From the NCBI RefSeq assembly GCF_013240295.1, contig NZ_JABETK010000001.1:2191001-2255000 (forward strand): a stretch of 64,000 nt of DNA. Reading direction: 5' to 3'. Below the pieces are notes generated by a model that saw only the letters and a program-made list of their open reading frames with translations, was not told the DNA's origin and made no database searches. The position numbers and the translations under genes were made by a program. The DNA is from Neoaquamicrobium sediminum (GTDB lineage: Bacteria; Pseudomonadota; Alphaproteobacteria; Rhizobiales; Rhizobiaceae). Of the stretch, positions 1-7,528 are shown one piece after another. Each line of letters starts with the position of its first letter. The first letter of the stretch is position 1.

Positions 1-125
1 ACGGATTCGTTTCGCGAGGAAGACATTCCTGGCTCAGTGCGGCAGGATCATTTTCCTAGGAAAAACATCCCATTCAAAGGCGCGGTCGTTTTGGGGTAAA
101 CTTAGTTGCAGCCCTCGATCGTCGA

Positions 126-641
126 TCAGTCGGTGAGCGATTGGCCGAGCTTGTTCATCCGGTATTGGTCATGCAGTTCGGCCCCGCGCTCTCGGCTGCA
201 ACGGAGCATCCTGTCCCAATCCGTCCCGCCTCGCATGTTGCGATCGCGGCACTCGATCACACTGTTGATAAGCAGCTTCGCCAACTCAGGCGATGCCCCG
301 CCCTCGGCGAAGTTTCGGAGCCCGGTCATCACTTCCCGCATTTCCTTGACGGCACTCGTTTGTCTCGACGAACAACGCTTCCATAACCGCGAGCCTCGGT
401 CATAGCGGTTGGCGCACATCGCCTGAGAATGAGTTGTGGGATTGTCGGTGGTCATCGCGAGCGAGATCCTGAGTTCCCGCAACGCCGCATCCAGATCGGC
501 GGAACCTCGTCTGACCTCGGCGGCACTCGCACTCATCACCGGCAGTGCGTCCACCGGGCTCGGTGTCGATGGCGTTTGGTGTCCGATGAAGTAGCCGGTC
601 AGCAACGCCAGGCCGACCGCTGGCAGGATCATCAGTCGCAT
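126..641 (-). CDS. small exported protein of unknown function
   Basis: A 171-aa protein with no family I recognise. Residues 1-20 are a hydrophobic N-terminus (MRLMILPAVGLALLTGYFIG), consistent with a signal peptide or membrane anchor. The rest is hydrophilic with several cysteines (around residues 77, 90, 91, 131 and 147), which would suit a disulfide-bonded periplasmic protein. The start at 641 has a purine-rich GGGGAG ribosome site a few bases upstream. It is separated from the next minus-strand gene by about 580 bases, so it is probably transcribed on its own. Function is unknown; small exported proteins of this kind in phages can be lysis or superinfection-exclusion factors, but nothing here shows that. 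Confidence 0.6.
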   Translation of the reverse strand: MRLMILPAVGLALLTGYFIGHQTPSTPSPVDALPVMSASAAEVRRGSADLDAALRELRISLAMTTDNPTTHSQAMCANRYDRGSRLWKRCSSRQTSAVKEMREVMTGLRNFAEGGASPELAKLLINSVIECRDRNMRGGTDWDRMLRCSRERGAELHDQYRMNKLGQSLTD

Positions 642-1220
642 TCGCGTTCTCCCCGCGCTTCTTGCAAGCTCTCGCGTTGTGTTCGCACACTCGGGTTAAG
701 ATGCGCTCAACCGCGCGCACCCGCGAAAATTCCAGAAATGAAGTTGGAGTTCCAAGGTAAGAACTGAAGTTCAAGAGCCAAGGTAAGCAAGGTAGTGTGG
801 CGCGGCCAGGCGTTTTTGTTTTTCGGGAGAGCCGCCGCGTTCTCCTGCGCCGGATATGGTTAACATCAACTTCGATTCAAATACGGTCTATTAGGGTTAA
901 CCGTGCGGGCTGGACGGGTCGACGATCGACGACGGCGCGGCAACCGTGGCGACGATCCGCGCGCCGCTCAGGGAAGCTCAGGGACGGCAGTTAGAGCGCT
1001 GGACGGTCGACGGGTCGCGGGAAGCTCAGGCGCGGCGCTGGACCTCTTCCCCGTCGACGGGTCGCGGATCGTCACACGGTCGCCCAGGCGCGGCGCTGGC
1101 GTCCCTGCTAGGCCGCGTTGCGGATTGTCGCCACGGTCGCCCAGGCGGACGCCTAGACGCGGAAAAGCCGCGCCACGGGGAAACCGTGACGCGGCTTTGA
1201 TTGAGTGTGCGAACGGGTCC
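642..1220. repeat. gene-free stretch with short degenerate GC-rich direct repeats
   Basis: No convincing gene is present; the open frames here are low-complexity and overlap one another. Between about 950 and 1,150 several short words occur twice: GACGGGTCGCGG, GGGAAGCTCAGG, CAGGCGCGGCGCTGG and CACGGTCGCCCAGGCG. Near 750-795 a CCAAGGTAAG word is also duplicated. The right end holds a strong terminator-like hairpin. The stretch could be a decayed coding region, a regulatory region or a DNA-protein binding site; I cannot tell which. Confidence 0.5.
1163..1199 (-). terminator. intrinsic terminator-like hairpin (bidirectional)
   Basis: A long inverted repeat: AAAGCCGCG pairs with CGCGGCTTT, with an inner CACGG/CCGTG stem and a short purine loop. 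It is flanked by an A-run on the left and a T-run on the right, so it can terminate on either strand. It sits just after the stop at 1,221 of the minus-strand operon, which it most likely ends. Confidence 0.65.
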
Positions 1221-1340
1221 CTATTCGTAAAGGAAATGCGAGAAAAGCCAGTAGAGCGCTAGGCCGATGGCGATTGCCGTTCCCGTCGCGCCGTAGGATA
1301 TGACGCCAGCGGTTAGAGCTAGTGCGAAAAGCCCTTTCAT
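1221..1340 (-). CDS. 39-aa small membrane protein
   Basis: A short reading frame starts ATG at 1,340 and ends TAG at 1,221. It encodes 39 residues beginning MKGLFALALTAGVISYGATG, then a hydrophobic helix, and ends in Phe-Leu-Tyr-Glu. The start overlaps the stop of the upstream DUF1640-like gene by four bases (ATGA), which implies translational coupling and is the main reason to accept so short a gene. It is the last gene of the minus-strand operon and lies just before the terminator hairpin. The product would be a single- or double-span inner-membrane peptide. No homologue is recognised. Confidence 0.6.
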   Translation of the reverse strand: MKGLFALALTAGVISYGATGTAIAIGLALYWLFSHFLYE

Positions 1341-1585
1341 AGGCCGAAACGCTGCAACGCGACCAATGCGCCCACGCCTACCAGAACGAGTCCGCCAAGC
1401 CGCACGGTAAGCACAAGCGTTTGACGCTCTATCGTGTGCTTTAGTTCGGCGATGTCGGCTTTTGTCGCAAGTTCCGGCATGACAAATTCCCGAACGGCTT
1501 CCGCGTGTGCTTCCGCTTGCCGCTCATCAATGCCAGCGGCGCGAAGATGCTTCGTAAAAGCTAATGTATCCATTGCATGTGCCAT
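1337..1585 (-). CDS. DUF1640/CCDC90-like coiled-coil membrane protein
   Basis: An 82-aa protein. Residues 1-55 are helical and charged, resembling DUF1640 (CCDC90-like) proteins: a segment of the form FTKHLRAAGIDERQAEAHAE, followed by ELATKADIAELKHTIE. Residues 58-78 form one transmembrane helix. Proteins of this type are common in proteobacterial mobile elements and are thought to form membrane-anchored coiled coils; their biochemical role is not established. The gene directly follows the stop of the preceding gene and overlaps the next small membrane gene by four bases, so the two may act together at the membrane. Confidence 0.75.
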   Translation of the reverse strand: MAHAMDTLAFTKHLRAAGIDERQAEAHAEAVREFVMPELATKADIAELKHTIERQTLVLTVRLGGLVLVGVGALVALQRFGL

Positions 1586-1882
1586 TTACCAATCCTTTCC
1601 AGCCTGAATCGCCGCGACCATGTCCGCGCCATCTGAGCGCGCCGTGTAACCGTGCGATTGAATGTCACTGACAAGCGCGACCAATGCCGCGCCGTCGAAA
1701 TCTTGCGTATCGAGCGGACCCCCGTCGTCGCGGAAGGCTTCCAAGTCGACAAGGTCGCCGCGCGCGTCGAAATGTGCGACCACGCAAGCCAGTTCATCGG
1801 GGAAACGGTGGCATGGCCATTGCGCTTTGAAAGCTTCGATCATGTCGACGCCAGCGCCGAAAACTCCCGTGCGGCGGATCAT
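1586..1882 (-). CDS. phage-type hypothetical protein, 98 aa
   Basis: I chose the ATG at 1,882 because it forms an ATGA overlap with the stop of the upstream gene and has a GGGAGGA ribosome site, whereas the longer open frame upstream is Arg-rich shadow sequence. The protein is acidic and ends in a conserved-looking segment containing SHGYTARSDGADMVAAIQAG. I do not recognise a family. Its place inside a tightly coupled operon of small genes suggests an accessory early function. Confidence 0.6.
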   Translation of the reverse strand: MIRRTGVFGAGVDMIEAFKAQWPCHRFPDELACVVAHFDARGDLVDLEAFRDDGGPLDTQDFDGAALVALVSDIQSHGYTARSDGADMVAAIQAGKDW

Positions 1883-2337
1883 CCGTGAATCCTCCCGTCG
1901 TCGCCGAGATACAAATCTACGTTGCCGAAGGCTTCCGCCGCTTTGTCGAGCGCGGACGCGGCAGGTTCCGGCCAATCGCCATCCCAAAAGCCCGCGCCAT
2001 GGCCGCACCTGGTTAGCCAGAAATCATGTCCAGCCATTGCAGCCTCTCGCGCCGCTATCGAGCCTTCAAACTCACGGGAAAGCGGTGCGCCGTCGCAATG
2101 GATATGCTCGGAATTGGCGACATAGAACGCGGCGCAATCCCTAAGCATGGCTTGTGCGGTCCACGGGGACAGGTCCGAAATATCGTGGTTCCTGTCCAGC
2201 GGTTCCCCGCCGCTTTCGTCCGACTCGTCGTTTGTGGACCAAAGCGCGGCCCCGACATAGGCGCGGAAAAAATGCCATTCGGCGCTATGCCCAGGATGCG
2301 GCGAGTCCGCGCGCATAAGCTCGATAACCTCAGCCAT
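1879..2337 (-). CDS. phage-conserved hypothetical with DFWLTRxGHGAGFWD motif
   Basis: A 152-aa protein starting at MAEVIELM; the start is supported by a GGAGTC-type leader just upstream. The C-terminal half carries HDFWLTRCGHGAGFWDGDW, a motif I recall from many short proteins of phages and plasmids whose function has not been determined. The region before it (FYVANSEHIHCDG..) also fits that group. It overlaps the upstream gene by 8 bases and the downstream gene by 4, so the three are co-translated. The motif is rich in aromatic and His/Gly residues and could bind metal or nucleic acid, which is only an inference. Confidence 0.65.
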   Translation of the reverse strand: MAEVIELMRADSPHPGHSAEWHFFRAYVGAALWSTNDESDESGGEPLDRNHDISDLSPWTAQAMLRDCAAFYVANSEHIHCDGAPLSREFEGSIAAREAAMAGHDFWLTRCGHGAGFWDGDWPEPAASALDKAAEAFGNVDLYLGDDGRIHG

Positions 2338-2650
2338 TGTCGGACTCCAGATATGAAAGGATGGCGGTTTGCGTGTCGCGCGGAAGGTCCGCCCATGCGA
2401 CACGCTTGCGGCGGTTGCGTTCCCGATAGGCGCGCATCTCGTGCGGCTTCAAAAAGAAATGACATCCGCGCGCGCCGTCGCGGTCGAAATCGAGACCGGA
2501 CATTTCCCCGCAATCAACGTCACGAAAGCACACGTCGAAATCTAGCGGCGCTGGCGGATCAATGCGGATCATGTCGATTATGCTTTTCCGCACTATCGAC
2601 GGCGCGCCTTCCATAAACCGCGCTGGCATTCCCCGTGGCACATAAGACAT
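2330..2650 (-). CDS. phage hypothetical protein, 106 aa
   Basis: The protein begins MSYVPRGMPARFMEG and is Cys/Asp-rich in the middle (DVCFRDVDCGE), with a basic segment near residues 75-85. No family is recognised. A separate 36-base gap follows the upstream gene stop at 2,687, and the 3' end overlaps the next start by 8 bases. It is probably an early accessory gene of the element. Confidence 0.6.
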   Translation of the reverse strand: MSYVPRGMPARFMEGAPSIVRKSIIDMIRIDPPAPLDFDVCFRDVDCGEMSGLDFDRDGARGCHFFLKPHEMRAYRERNRRKRVAWADLPRDTQTAILSYLESDNG

Positions 2651-2686
2651 TGTGATAACCTCTTTCGGTTGACTGTAGGCGCGCGC

Positions 2687-3286
2687 CTACAGCCGGATTC
2701 GGATTAGCTTCGTGTGAACGCGAGCCGTTGCGAATGTGTCGACGGGCAACGTCTCTAAGGTCTCGGCGTCCCCGTGCTGGAATGTCACGGGGACAAGCGC
2801 GACAAGAGTCGGCGCTTCCGTGTGACCATTCCGCCCCATTAAGGAAACTGCCGCCGCGACGTGTTTGCGAACGTCGCTGAAAGGCGGGTTCATGATGACG
2901 CGCGGAAACTGGACCTTTCCAGCAACTTCGGCGGACCATTCCAAAAAGCAGCGGTTCACAACTGAGCCGAACTTGTCGAGACCAGCGGCGAGTCGAATAT
3001 GTCGCTCAACCTGGACAAGCTCAAAACGACTGTGGCCCGCAACTAGAAGAGCCTTCGAAAGCTGACCCGTTCCGGCGCTCGGCTCTAGCGTCAAGAAATC
3101 GCCTTGCCGCCCTAGATAGTCGACCATTCGCGCGGCCACGTCGTCAGGCGTGACGTGGCATTCCGTTGCACGGTCGACCCGCACGGGTTCGGCAATCTCG
3201 ACCTTTTCTAAGTCGCCGAAACGTTCCCGCCGCTGGACCGTAAGCACCATTGGCTTATTCGGTCGACGATACACCGCGCGTTTCAT
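2687..3286 (-). CDS. DNA adenine-methyltransferase-like protein
   Basis: A 199-aa protein with the two hallmarks of an N6-adenine methyltransferase fold: a SAM-binding motif I (LEPSAGTGQLS, near residue 70) and a catalytic motif IV of the form NPPF (near residue 130). The residues between and after fit the Rossmann methyltransferase core, but the protein is short and has no clear target-recognition domain. Phages use such enzymes to modify their own DNA against host restriction, and this is the likely role. The start at 3,286 (MKRAVYRRP) overlaps the DUF3560 stop as ATGA. An RNA or protein substrate cannot be excluded. Confidence 0.7.
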   Translation of the reverse strand: MKRAVYRRPNKPMVLTVQRRERFGDLEKVEIAEPVRVDRATECHVTPDDVAARMVDYLGRQGDFLTLEPSAGTGQLSKALLVAGHSRFELVQVERHIRLAAGLDKFGSVVNRCFLEWSAEVAGKVQFPRVIMNPPFSDVRKHVAAAVSLMGRNGHTEAPTLVALVPVTFQHGDAETLETLPVDTFATARVHTKLIRIRL

Positions 3287-4620
3287 TCTGCCGCCTCCGG
3301 CATGGCGTCTAGAACGCAATCGCTATCCGGCTTCGGATGAACCTTTGAGTCGGTCAGGAAAACCGCGCACCATCCCGCCATATAGCGCGGAACATCCGTG
3401 CGCGGGTTCGGGCAAACCTTGACGCGGAAAGTTCCGTCAGCGCTGAAAAACGTGCCGCGCTGCTCAGAATAGATTTTGCCGTATTCGGCTTTCGTCATCT
3501 CGACAACGGGCAGAATTTGCCGCTTGCCAAAACGGTTCACCATGATTCCGGCCGCCTTGACGTTGACGATTGACGGCTTTTCGTTCCGCTTCACGTCGGG
3601 AATCGAATAGCCACAATCGCGCATCAGGTCGCGCCATTCGTCGGGCGATAGCTCTAGCGTTTTTCCGCTGGCGATATGGGCGGGAAGCGGAACGGAAGAC
3701 TCGAGCACAAAGCCCATATCCGTTGCCGTCGCCTTCGGCTTGTGTGCGCCGTGCTCGCGAGCGAACATCTGAATTGCGGTCTCTCGCAACTCGCCTTCGT
3801 GGCGCGCGACCGTGCCGAGCAATTCCCTTTCATAGGAAAGCCGGTTGAGCGTGTGCGAGATCCAGCGTTCCCAATAACCGGAGTCGAGCGCCTTTTGATA
3901 GGCTTCGATACGCTCGGCACGGAGTCCTTGCGGCGTCTTTTCGCCACTCTGCAAAGCACCATAGTCGCCGAACTTCGTAAACTTGCCGTAGTTTGCGGCC
4001 TTCACGATTGTTGCGTCATCTGTCACGCGGTCCCAAAACGCAAGCGCCGCGTGGCAATCGTTCAACTTGCCTTGCAGGTCGCGAAGTTCGGCGAGTAGCG
4101 TTTTGATCCGCCGCGCTCTCACCTTCGGATCGTTCTTGCGGTTTGCGTGGCGCTCGACTCCTTCGGCTCGATAAAGCCAATAGTCGGCGAGCTTCGCGGC
4201 CTTGTTTGCCTTAGCCTGCGCGGAGTCCATCCGCTCTTTTGTTTTCATGGCTTTGCGCTCGGAATGGTGTCCGACAAGAATCGGCTGACCATGGGAAAAG
4301 GCTTCCGATAGTTGCTGCGCGGCGCGGTTGAATGCGTTCGCTTCCCGATGGCGCTTGTGTGCCAGGTCGTCGAGACGTTCCGCCTTTGCCTGCGCGCGCT
4401 CGGCAATCGTCATTTCTTCCGGCTCGATTTCGCCCGCTAGCTCAATCAACAAATCTTCACGGCGCGGCGACCATTTCGGCGCAACAAAAAGCTCTTGCTT
4501 TGGAGCCCATACGAAGCCCGTAGCTTTCACGCGGGCGAATGTTTCCGCGTCGAGACGCGAAGAGGCGTAGAGCCTGAGTTTGTTATCTTCCGGGCTGTAA
4601 GTGGCGGTATAGGTGATCAT
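3283..4620 (-). CDS. DUF3560 domain-containing protein
   Basis: A 445-aa protein. The N-terminal 60 residues form a small domain starting MITYTATYSPEDNKLRLYAS with FVWAPKQELFVAPKW, followed by a charged helical DUF3560 region (about residues 85-165) with the typical GQPILVGHHSERK segment. The rest is helical with a mixed C-terminal domain. DUF3560 proteins are frequent on conjugative plasmids and phages; their function is unknown. The start has a GGAGTC leader. The 48-base gap upstream holds an AACTAAGTTTC motif copy and a GCAAG/TTTTGG-like word also seen in front of the repressor gene, so this gene may have its own promoter. Confidence 0.8.
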   Translation of the reverse strand: MITYTATYSPEDNKLRLYASSRLDAETFARVKATGFVWAPKQELFVAPKWSPRREDLLIELAGEIEPEEMTIAERAQAKAERLDDLAHKRHREANAFNRAAQQLSEAFSHGQPILVGHHSERKAMKTKERMDSAQAKANKAAKLADYWLYRAEGVERHANRKNDPKVRARRIKTLLAELRDLQGKLNDCHAALAFWDRVTDDATIVKAANYGKFTKFGDYGALQSGEKTPQGLRAERIEAYQKALDSGYWERWISHTLNRLSYERELLGTVARHEGELRETAIQMFAREHGAHKPKATATDMGFVLESSVPLPAHIASGKTLELSPDEWRDLMRDCGYSIPDVKRNEKPSIVNVKAAGIMVNRFGKRQILPVVEMTKAEYGKIYSEQRGTFFSADGTFRVKVCPNPRTDVPRYMAGWCAVFLTDSKVHPKPDSDCVLDAMPEAAE

Positions 4621-4624
4621 TGCG

Positions 4625-4662
4625 AGACTCCTTGAAACTTAGTTGCAATGGCAAGTTTTGGT
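4625..4662 (-). promoter_or_regulatory. regulatory gap with AACTAAGTTTC motif
   Basis: This short intergenic gap precedes the DUF3560 gene. Read on the minus strand it contains CAACTAAGTTTCAAGGAG, so the AACTAAGTTTC word lies directly before the ribosome site. Just upstream is CCAAAACTTGCCATTGCAA, which resembles the reverse complement of the word in front of the repressor gene at 18,203-18,222. It is a candidate operator shared by several element promoters. Confidence 0.45.
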
Positions 4663-4668
4663 TGATTG

Positions 4669-5001
4669 TTAGGCCGCGCGCTTGCGGACGGATTGCGCCG
4701 TCTCGCGAAACACGATTGACATTCCCTCTCCGAATCCGCGTCCCGTGTATTCCCGCTCAGCTATCCGCGCGCGGAATTGGTACATGGTCGAGCCGATAAA
4801 GGACGCGACTCGCCATTTGGACGTGATGAACGCGCGGCCTAGCTCTAAGCCCGTCCAAACCGTGACAGGATGCGGGACTCCGCACTCATAGTTGCAAGCC
4901 TGCCGGTCAGCCTTGCCGATATACGCCACGAAAGCGCTAGGCGGGTTTGTCAGGATTTCGAATTGCTCGACACGTCCGCGTGTCGTTATTGCAAGCCGCA
5001 T
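4669..5001 (-). CDS. phage hypothetical protein, 110 aa
   Basis: The protein begins MRLAITTRGRVEQFEILTN and has a mixed alpha/beta character with a Cys pair in the middle (QACNYECGV). It overlaps the upstream gene by about 65 bases in another frame, which is long for this operon, so the true start could lie further in. No family is recognised. Confidence 0.5.
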   Translation of the reverse strand: MRLAITTRGRVEQFEILTNPPSAFVAYIGKADRQACNYECGVPHPVTVWTGLELGRAFITSKWRVASFIGSTMYQFRARIAEREYTGRGFGEGMSIVFRETAQSVRKRAA

Positions 5002-5152
5002 AGTCAGGGTGCGCGGCCTCTTCCGCAGTCAGATAATTGCGGACGCGCTTCCCGTTCGGCGACATGATGGACTCCGCGTAAGCGTGTGCCTTGTCGCAAA
5101 TCGCCCGCTCTATCGCGTAGGTCTCAGCGTCAAGCCGTGGGTTGAGTAGCAT
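4937..5152 (-). CDS. phage hypothetical protein, 71 aa
   Basis: A small charged protein (MLLNPRLDAETYAIERAICD..). The start at 5,152 has a strong AAGGAGTC leader at good spacing, shared with other genes of this operon. It overlaps neighbours on both sides, consistent with tight coupling. No domain is recognised. Confidence 0.5.
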   Translation of the reverse strand: MLLNPRLDAETYAIERAICDKAHAYAESIMSPNGKRVRNYLTAEEAAHPDYAACNNDTRTCRAIRNPDKPA

Positions 5153-5294
5153 TCTCAGACTCCTTGATTGTCAACTGATAGTGGAAAGTGTGCGCAAGCC
5201 ACGGCGCAAGCTTTGGCGTTCTGTCCAGCTTCGCGCGGCGCGGATCGTCGCGGTAATGGGACTCCGCGTCCCGTTGCCAAAGGTCGCCGCTCAT
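5130..5294 (-). CDS. phage hypothetical protein, 54 aa
   Basis: The start at 5,294 (MSGDLWQRDAESHYRDDPRR) overlaps the stop of the upstream gene by four bases and has a GGGAGTC leader, which decides against the longer open frame. The protein is short, polar and basic. No family is recognised. Confidence 0.5.
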   Translation of the reverse strand: MSGDLWQRDAESHYRDDPRRAKLDRTPKLAPWLAHTFHYQLTIKESENATQPTA

Positions 5295-5635
5295 CCGTCC
5301 GACTCCCAGGAAAAGCGAAACCACGCATAGACGGACTCGCCATCGTTCGCGCCGTCGCTCTTGTCGGGTCGACCTTTGAAGGCCGCGCGCTTGTCAACAT
5401 CGCTAAAGCAATATTCAACGGCGCGGCGGACGGCTTGCGCGGTCACGCATTCGGGAAGCTTGTCGCCATAGGCGCGGACCTCATCAAGCACGGCGCGGAA
5501 AACGTCGCCATTGCGTGACGTGTGGTCGACGGGAACGCCGCAAAGCCATTCAGAGTCCCCGTTGCAATGGTCCGCCACATAGTCGGGCAAGCACGTGTCG
5601 ACGTGGCGAACACTCAGGCGAAACTTACTTTCCAT
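5291..5635 (-). CDS. phage hypothetical protein, 114 aa
   Basis: An acidic protein starting MESKFRLSVRHVDTCLPDYV and ending in an aromatic-rich stretch (VYAWFRFSWESDG). The start has a GGAGTC leader. Its first 11 bases overlap the 3' end of the preceding gene. No family is recognised. Confidence 0.55.
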   Translation of the reverse strand: MESKFRLSVRHVDTCLPDYVADHCNGDSEWLCGVPVDHTSRNGDVFRAVLDEVRAYGDKLPECVTAQAVRRAVEYCFSDVDKRAAFKGRPDKSDGANDGESVYAWFRFSWESDG

Positions 5636-6304
5636 CGGACGACTCCACGTTCAAGCGTTCGCAAAGCGCGTCGATTGCGTCCGCGTCCAGTGAGACCACG
5701 GAGTCGCCATTCGTCGCTATCTCGTGAATTGCGTTCGAACGGTTCCCAGGGTCGCCCATGCCGGACTCCTGATAGAACCTGAGCGCGGCAAGCACGGTCG
5801 CTAGTTCCTGAGCGTCCAGCGGCGCGCGCTTCACCATGTCCGCAAGCTTTGCCATGCGCTGCAATTCAACGCGCGCAATCCGCTTTCCCTCTTCCGTGCC
5901 GTTCTCAATCGCAAGCAAGAGCAACGGCAACGTGCCTTCCCAGGAAAGGGATATGGCAAGCGTTCCCGCCTGGACGGCTCCGGCTCTTCCGTGGTCGACG
6001 GGGACTCTTTGGTGCTGGCGTTGATTGCCTCTTGAACGTAGTTCGTGAACCAATCGGCAGACTCGCGCGCCTCAACTCTTGCGCGCTTCCCCATGTGCGA
6101 CACGTTCTCTTGATCCGTGAAGGCATTCCAGCGGAGAATAACGACGGTCGCGCCTTCACAGACTAGCGACACTTGCGGGCGAAACGTCGCGCCGTGGTCA
6201 TCCGTATAAATGCCCGACTCGGCATAGATCAAACGATCATGCTGGCGTGACACGTCGACCGCGTAAGCCGTCATATCGGCGAGATTGGCAAACCTCTTGA
6301 ACAT
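5625..6304 (-). CDS. phage hypothetical protein, frameshifted at about 5,948
   Basis: Two overlapping frames read as one gene. The N-terminal part starts MFKRFANLADMTAYAVDVSR at 6,304 with a GGGAGTC leader. The C-terminal part continues WEGTLPLLLLAIENGTEEGK, then a helical segment. Neither frame makes sense beyond the junction: the first becomes Arg/Cys-rich, and the second has no start codon before its conserved-looking WEGTLPLLL segment. Adding one C in the CC at about 5,948 joins them into a protein of about 226 aa. An in-frame ATG at 5,759 carries its own GGAGTC leader and could give a separate 44-aa C-terminal product. Function is unknown. Confidence 0.5.
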
Positions 6305-6317
6305 ATCCCCGACTCCC

Positions 6318-6545
6318 TTACTCAATCACAAGTTCGCACTGGACCGTGTCGCCACGGCGCAAGGCGCGAAGCTCTGTCCAATCGTCGCCGCGACCTTCCG
6401 TCACGATCAGCGACCCGACGCGGTAGGTCTCGATTGCGGCCATGCACTCGGAAGCCGTGAGTCCCTCATCGACGACGTAGGCGTCTCCCGCGCCGTCCGC
6501 GCCGAACATAACCGCCACAATTGCGAAGCTCTTAAGCATGGTCAT
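6318..6545 (-). CDS. small exported hypothetical protein, 75 aa
   Basis: The protein starts MTMLKSFAIVAVMFGADGAG, a plausible signal peptide or N-terminal membrane segment, and continues with an acidic C-terminal part containing single Cys residues. A GAGG ribosome site precedes the start. The gap upstream carries part of the AACTAAGTTTC motif (CCTAAGTTTCAAC on the minus strand). No family is recognised. Confidence 0.5.
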   Translation of the reverse strand: MTMLKSFAIVAVMFGADGAGDAYVVDEGLTASECMAAIETYRVGSLIVTEGRGDDWTELRALRRGDTVQCELVIE

Positions 6546-6564
6546 ACCTCATCAAAGTTGAAAC

Positions 6565-6756
6565 TTAGGCCGCAAGAGCGGAAAGGATGGCGAACGCGGA
6601 CAAGCCAGATGCGACAAGCATCAAAAGCGATTGCGCAATGCCGTCGACCGTCTCACCTACGCTAGGGCGGACAGGCGCAAACATCGCCTTAGCCGCGCGT
6701 TCCCGAATGATCGTCTCTAGCGCCGTCGCTTTCGCCTTGCTCGTGTGCATCGTCAT
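6565..6756 (-). CDS. small membrane protein, first gene of the minus-strand operon
   Basis: I prefer the ATG at 6,756 (MTMHTSKAKATALETIIRER), preceded by GGAAGG, over the ATG at 6,780, whose ribosome site is too close. The C-terminal 25 residues form one hydrophobic helix (LLMLVASGLSAFAILSALAA). It is the promoter-proximal gene of the operon and lies directly beside the repeat-rich region. Function is unknown. Confidence 0.5.
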   Translation of the reverse strand: MTMHTSKAKATALETIIRERAAKAMFAPVRPSVGETVDGIAQSLLMLVASGLSAFAILSALAA

Positions 6757-6780
6757 GCCTTCCGTTACCTCAAATCGCAT

Positions 6781-7528
6781 TTCCTATATGGCACACTAAA
6801 CGGGACATATCAACAAACAGTTGAAACGCAAACTAAGTTTCAAACGGTCCCGACCGTCCAGGCTTGCGCCTATCGCTCGACGATCGTCGATTGAGTGCCA
6901 GCACGAAACCAAATCAGCGAAACGCTATCGCCAATCCCTATCCGTCTAGCCTGGTAGGCGCGCGGTCCCCTGCAGGTCGATTGACTGAGACTAGGCGGGA
7001 CAGTGTGGCACGGCATGACATGCACTGAGACTATACGGGACGCCTTGCCATGCGTTGCCGTCATCATGCGGCGGACTAGGCGGGACCAACTCACACAACA
7101 TGGGACTAGGCGGGACAGGGACGCTCTAGCATATGGGAATATATGCCTATGGGGGTCGCTCCGGGTCCTTCCCACGGTATTTGTGTGACGCGGGGGCGCT
7201 GAGCGCGGTGAGCAAGAGTTTTCGGAAATTTTTTCAAAAGTGTTTAGGGGTGCCGCACTATAGCACGGGACAACCTGGGACACTAGTTCCGTAGTCAGGG
7301 TGACTACGGAACTGACTACGGAACTGACTACGGAACTAACAGGGAAAAAGATAATAAAAACAACAACCCTCTCTCTCCTTTACCAGTTTCGTAGTCACTT
7401 TTCCTAGACCCCCCACACCCCTCGGATTCTACCTCGAAAAGCCAAGAGAGGGGGTGGTCGAAAAAGTGACTACGGAACTGCCTCAAATCCTTAGCGCGCA
7501 AGGGTTTTATGCGTAGTCAGTTCCGTAG
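6781..7528. other. candidate replication origin of the element
   Basis: A gene-free stretch of about 750 bases with no convincing reading frame. It contains two separate repeat families and an A-rich segment at 7,338-7,368 that could serve as a DNA unwinding element. The primase-polymerase gene lies 0.8 kb away. Repeats plus unwinding element plus a nearby initiator/primase is the usual plan of phage and plasmid origins. The alternative is a complex promoter for the minus-strand operon, whose first gene begins at 6,756, preceded by a GAAACTTAGTTTGCGTTTC motif near 6,822-6,842. Both may be true. Confidence 0.5.
6795..7116 (+). repeat. dispersed 12-13 bp repeats, ACTAGGCGGGAC family
   Basis: Five direct copies of a word with consensus ACT-A-NN-CGGGAC lie at 6,795-6,806 (ACTAAACGGGAC), 6,989-7,001, 7,029-7,041 (ACTATACGGGAC), 7,074-7,086 and 7,104-7,116. 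Three of them are identical over GACTAGGCGGGAC. Spacing of the last four is 40, 45 and 30 bases. The copies sit in a gene-free stretch next to a second repeat family, as in iteron-type replication origins. Confidence 0.7.

Noticed and set aside
903..1262. Arg-rich plus-strand ORFs
   Set aside because: Several overlapping frames of equal quality, no ribosome sites and repeat-driven composition.
6870..7283. 137-aa minus-strand reading frame across the repeats
   Set aside because: Composition is low-complexity, no ribosome site, and it is built from the repeat units; the region is better read as non-coding.
7302..7337. CRISPR array
   Set aside because: The 12-bp units are directly adjacent without spacers, and no cas genes are present.
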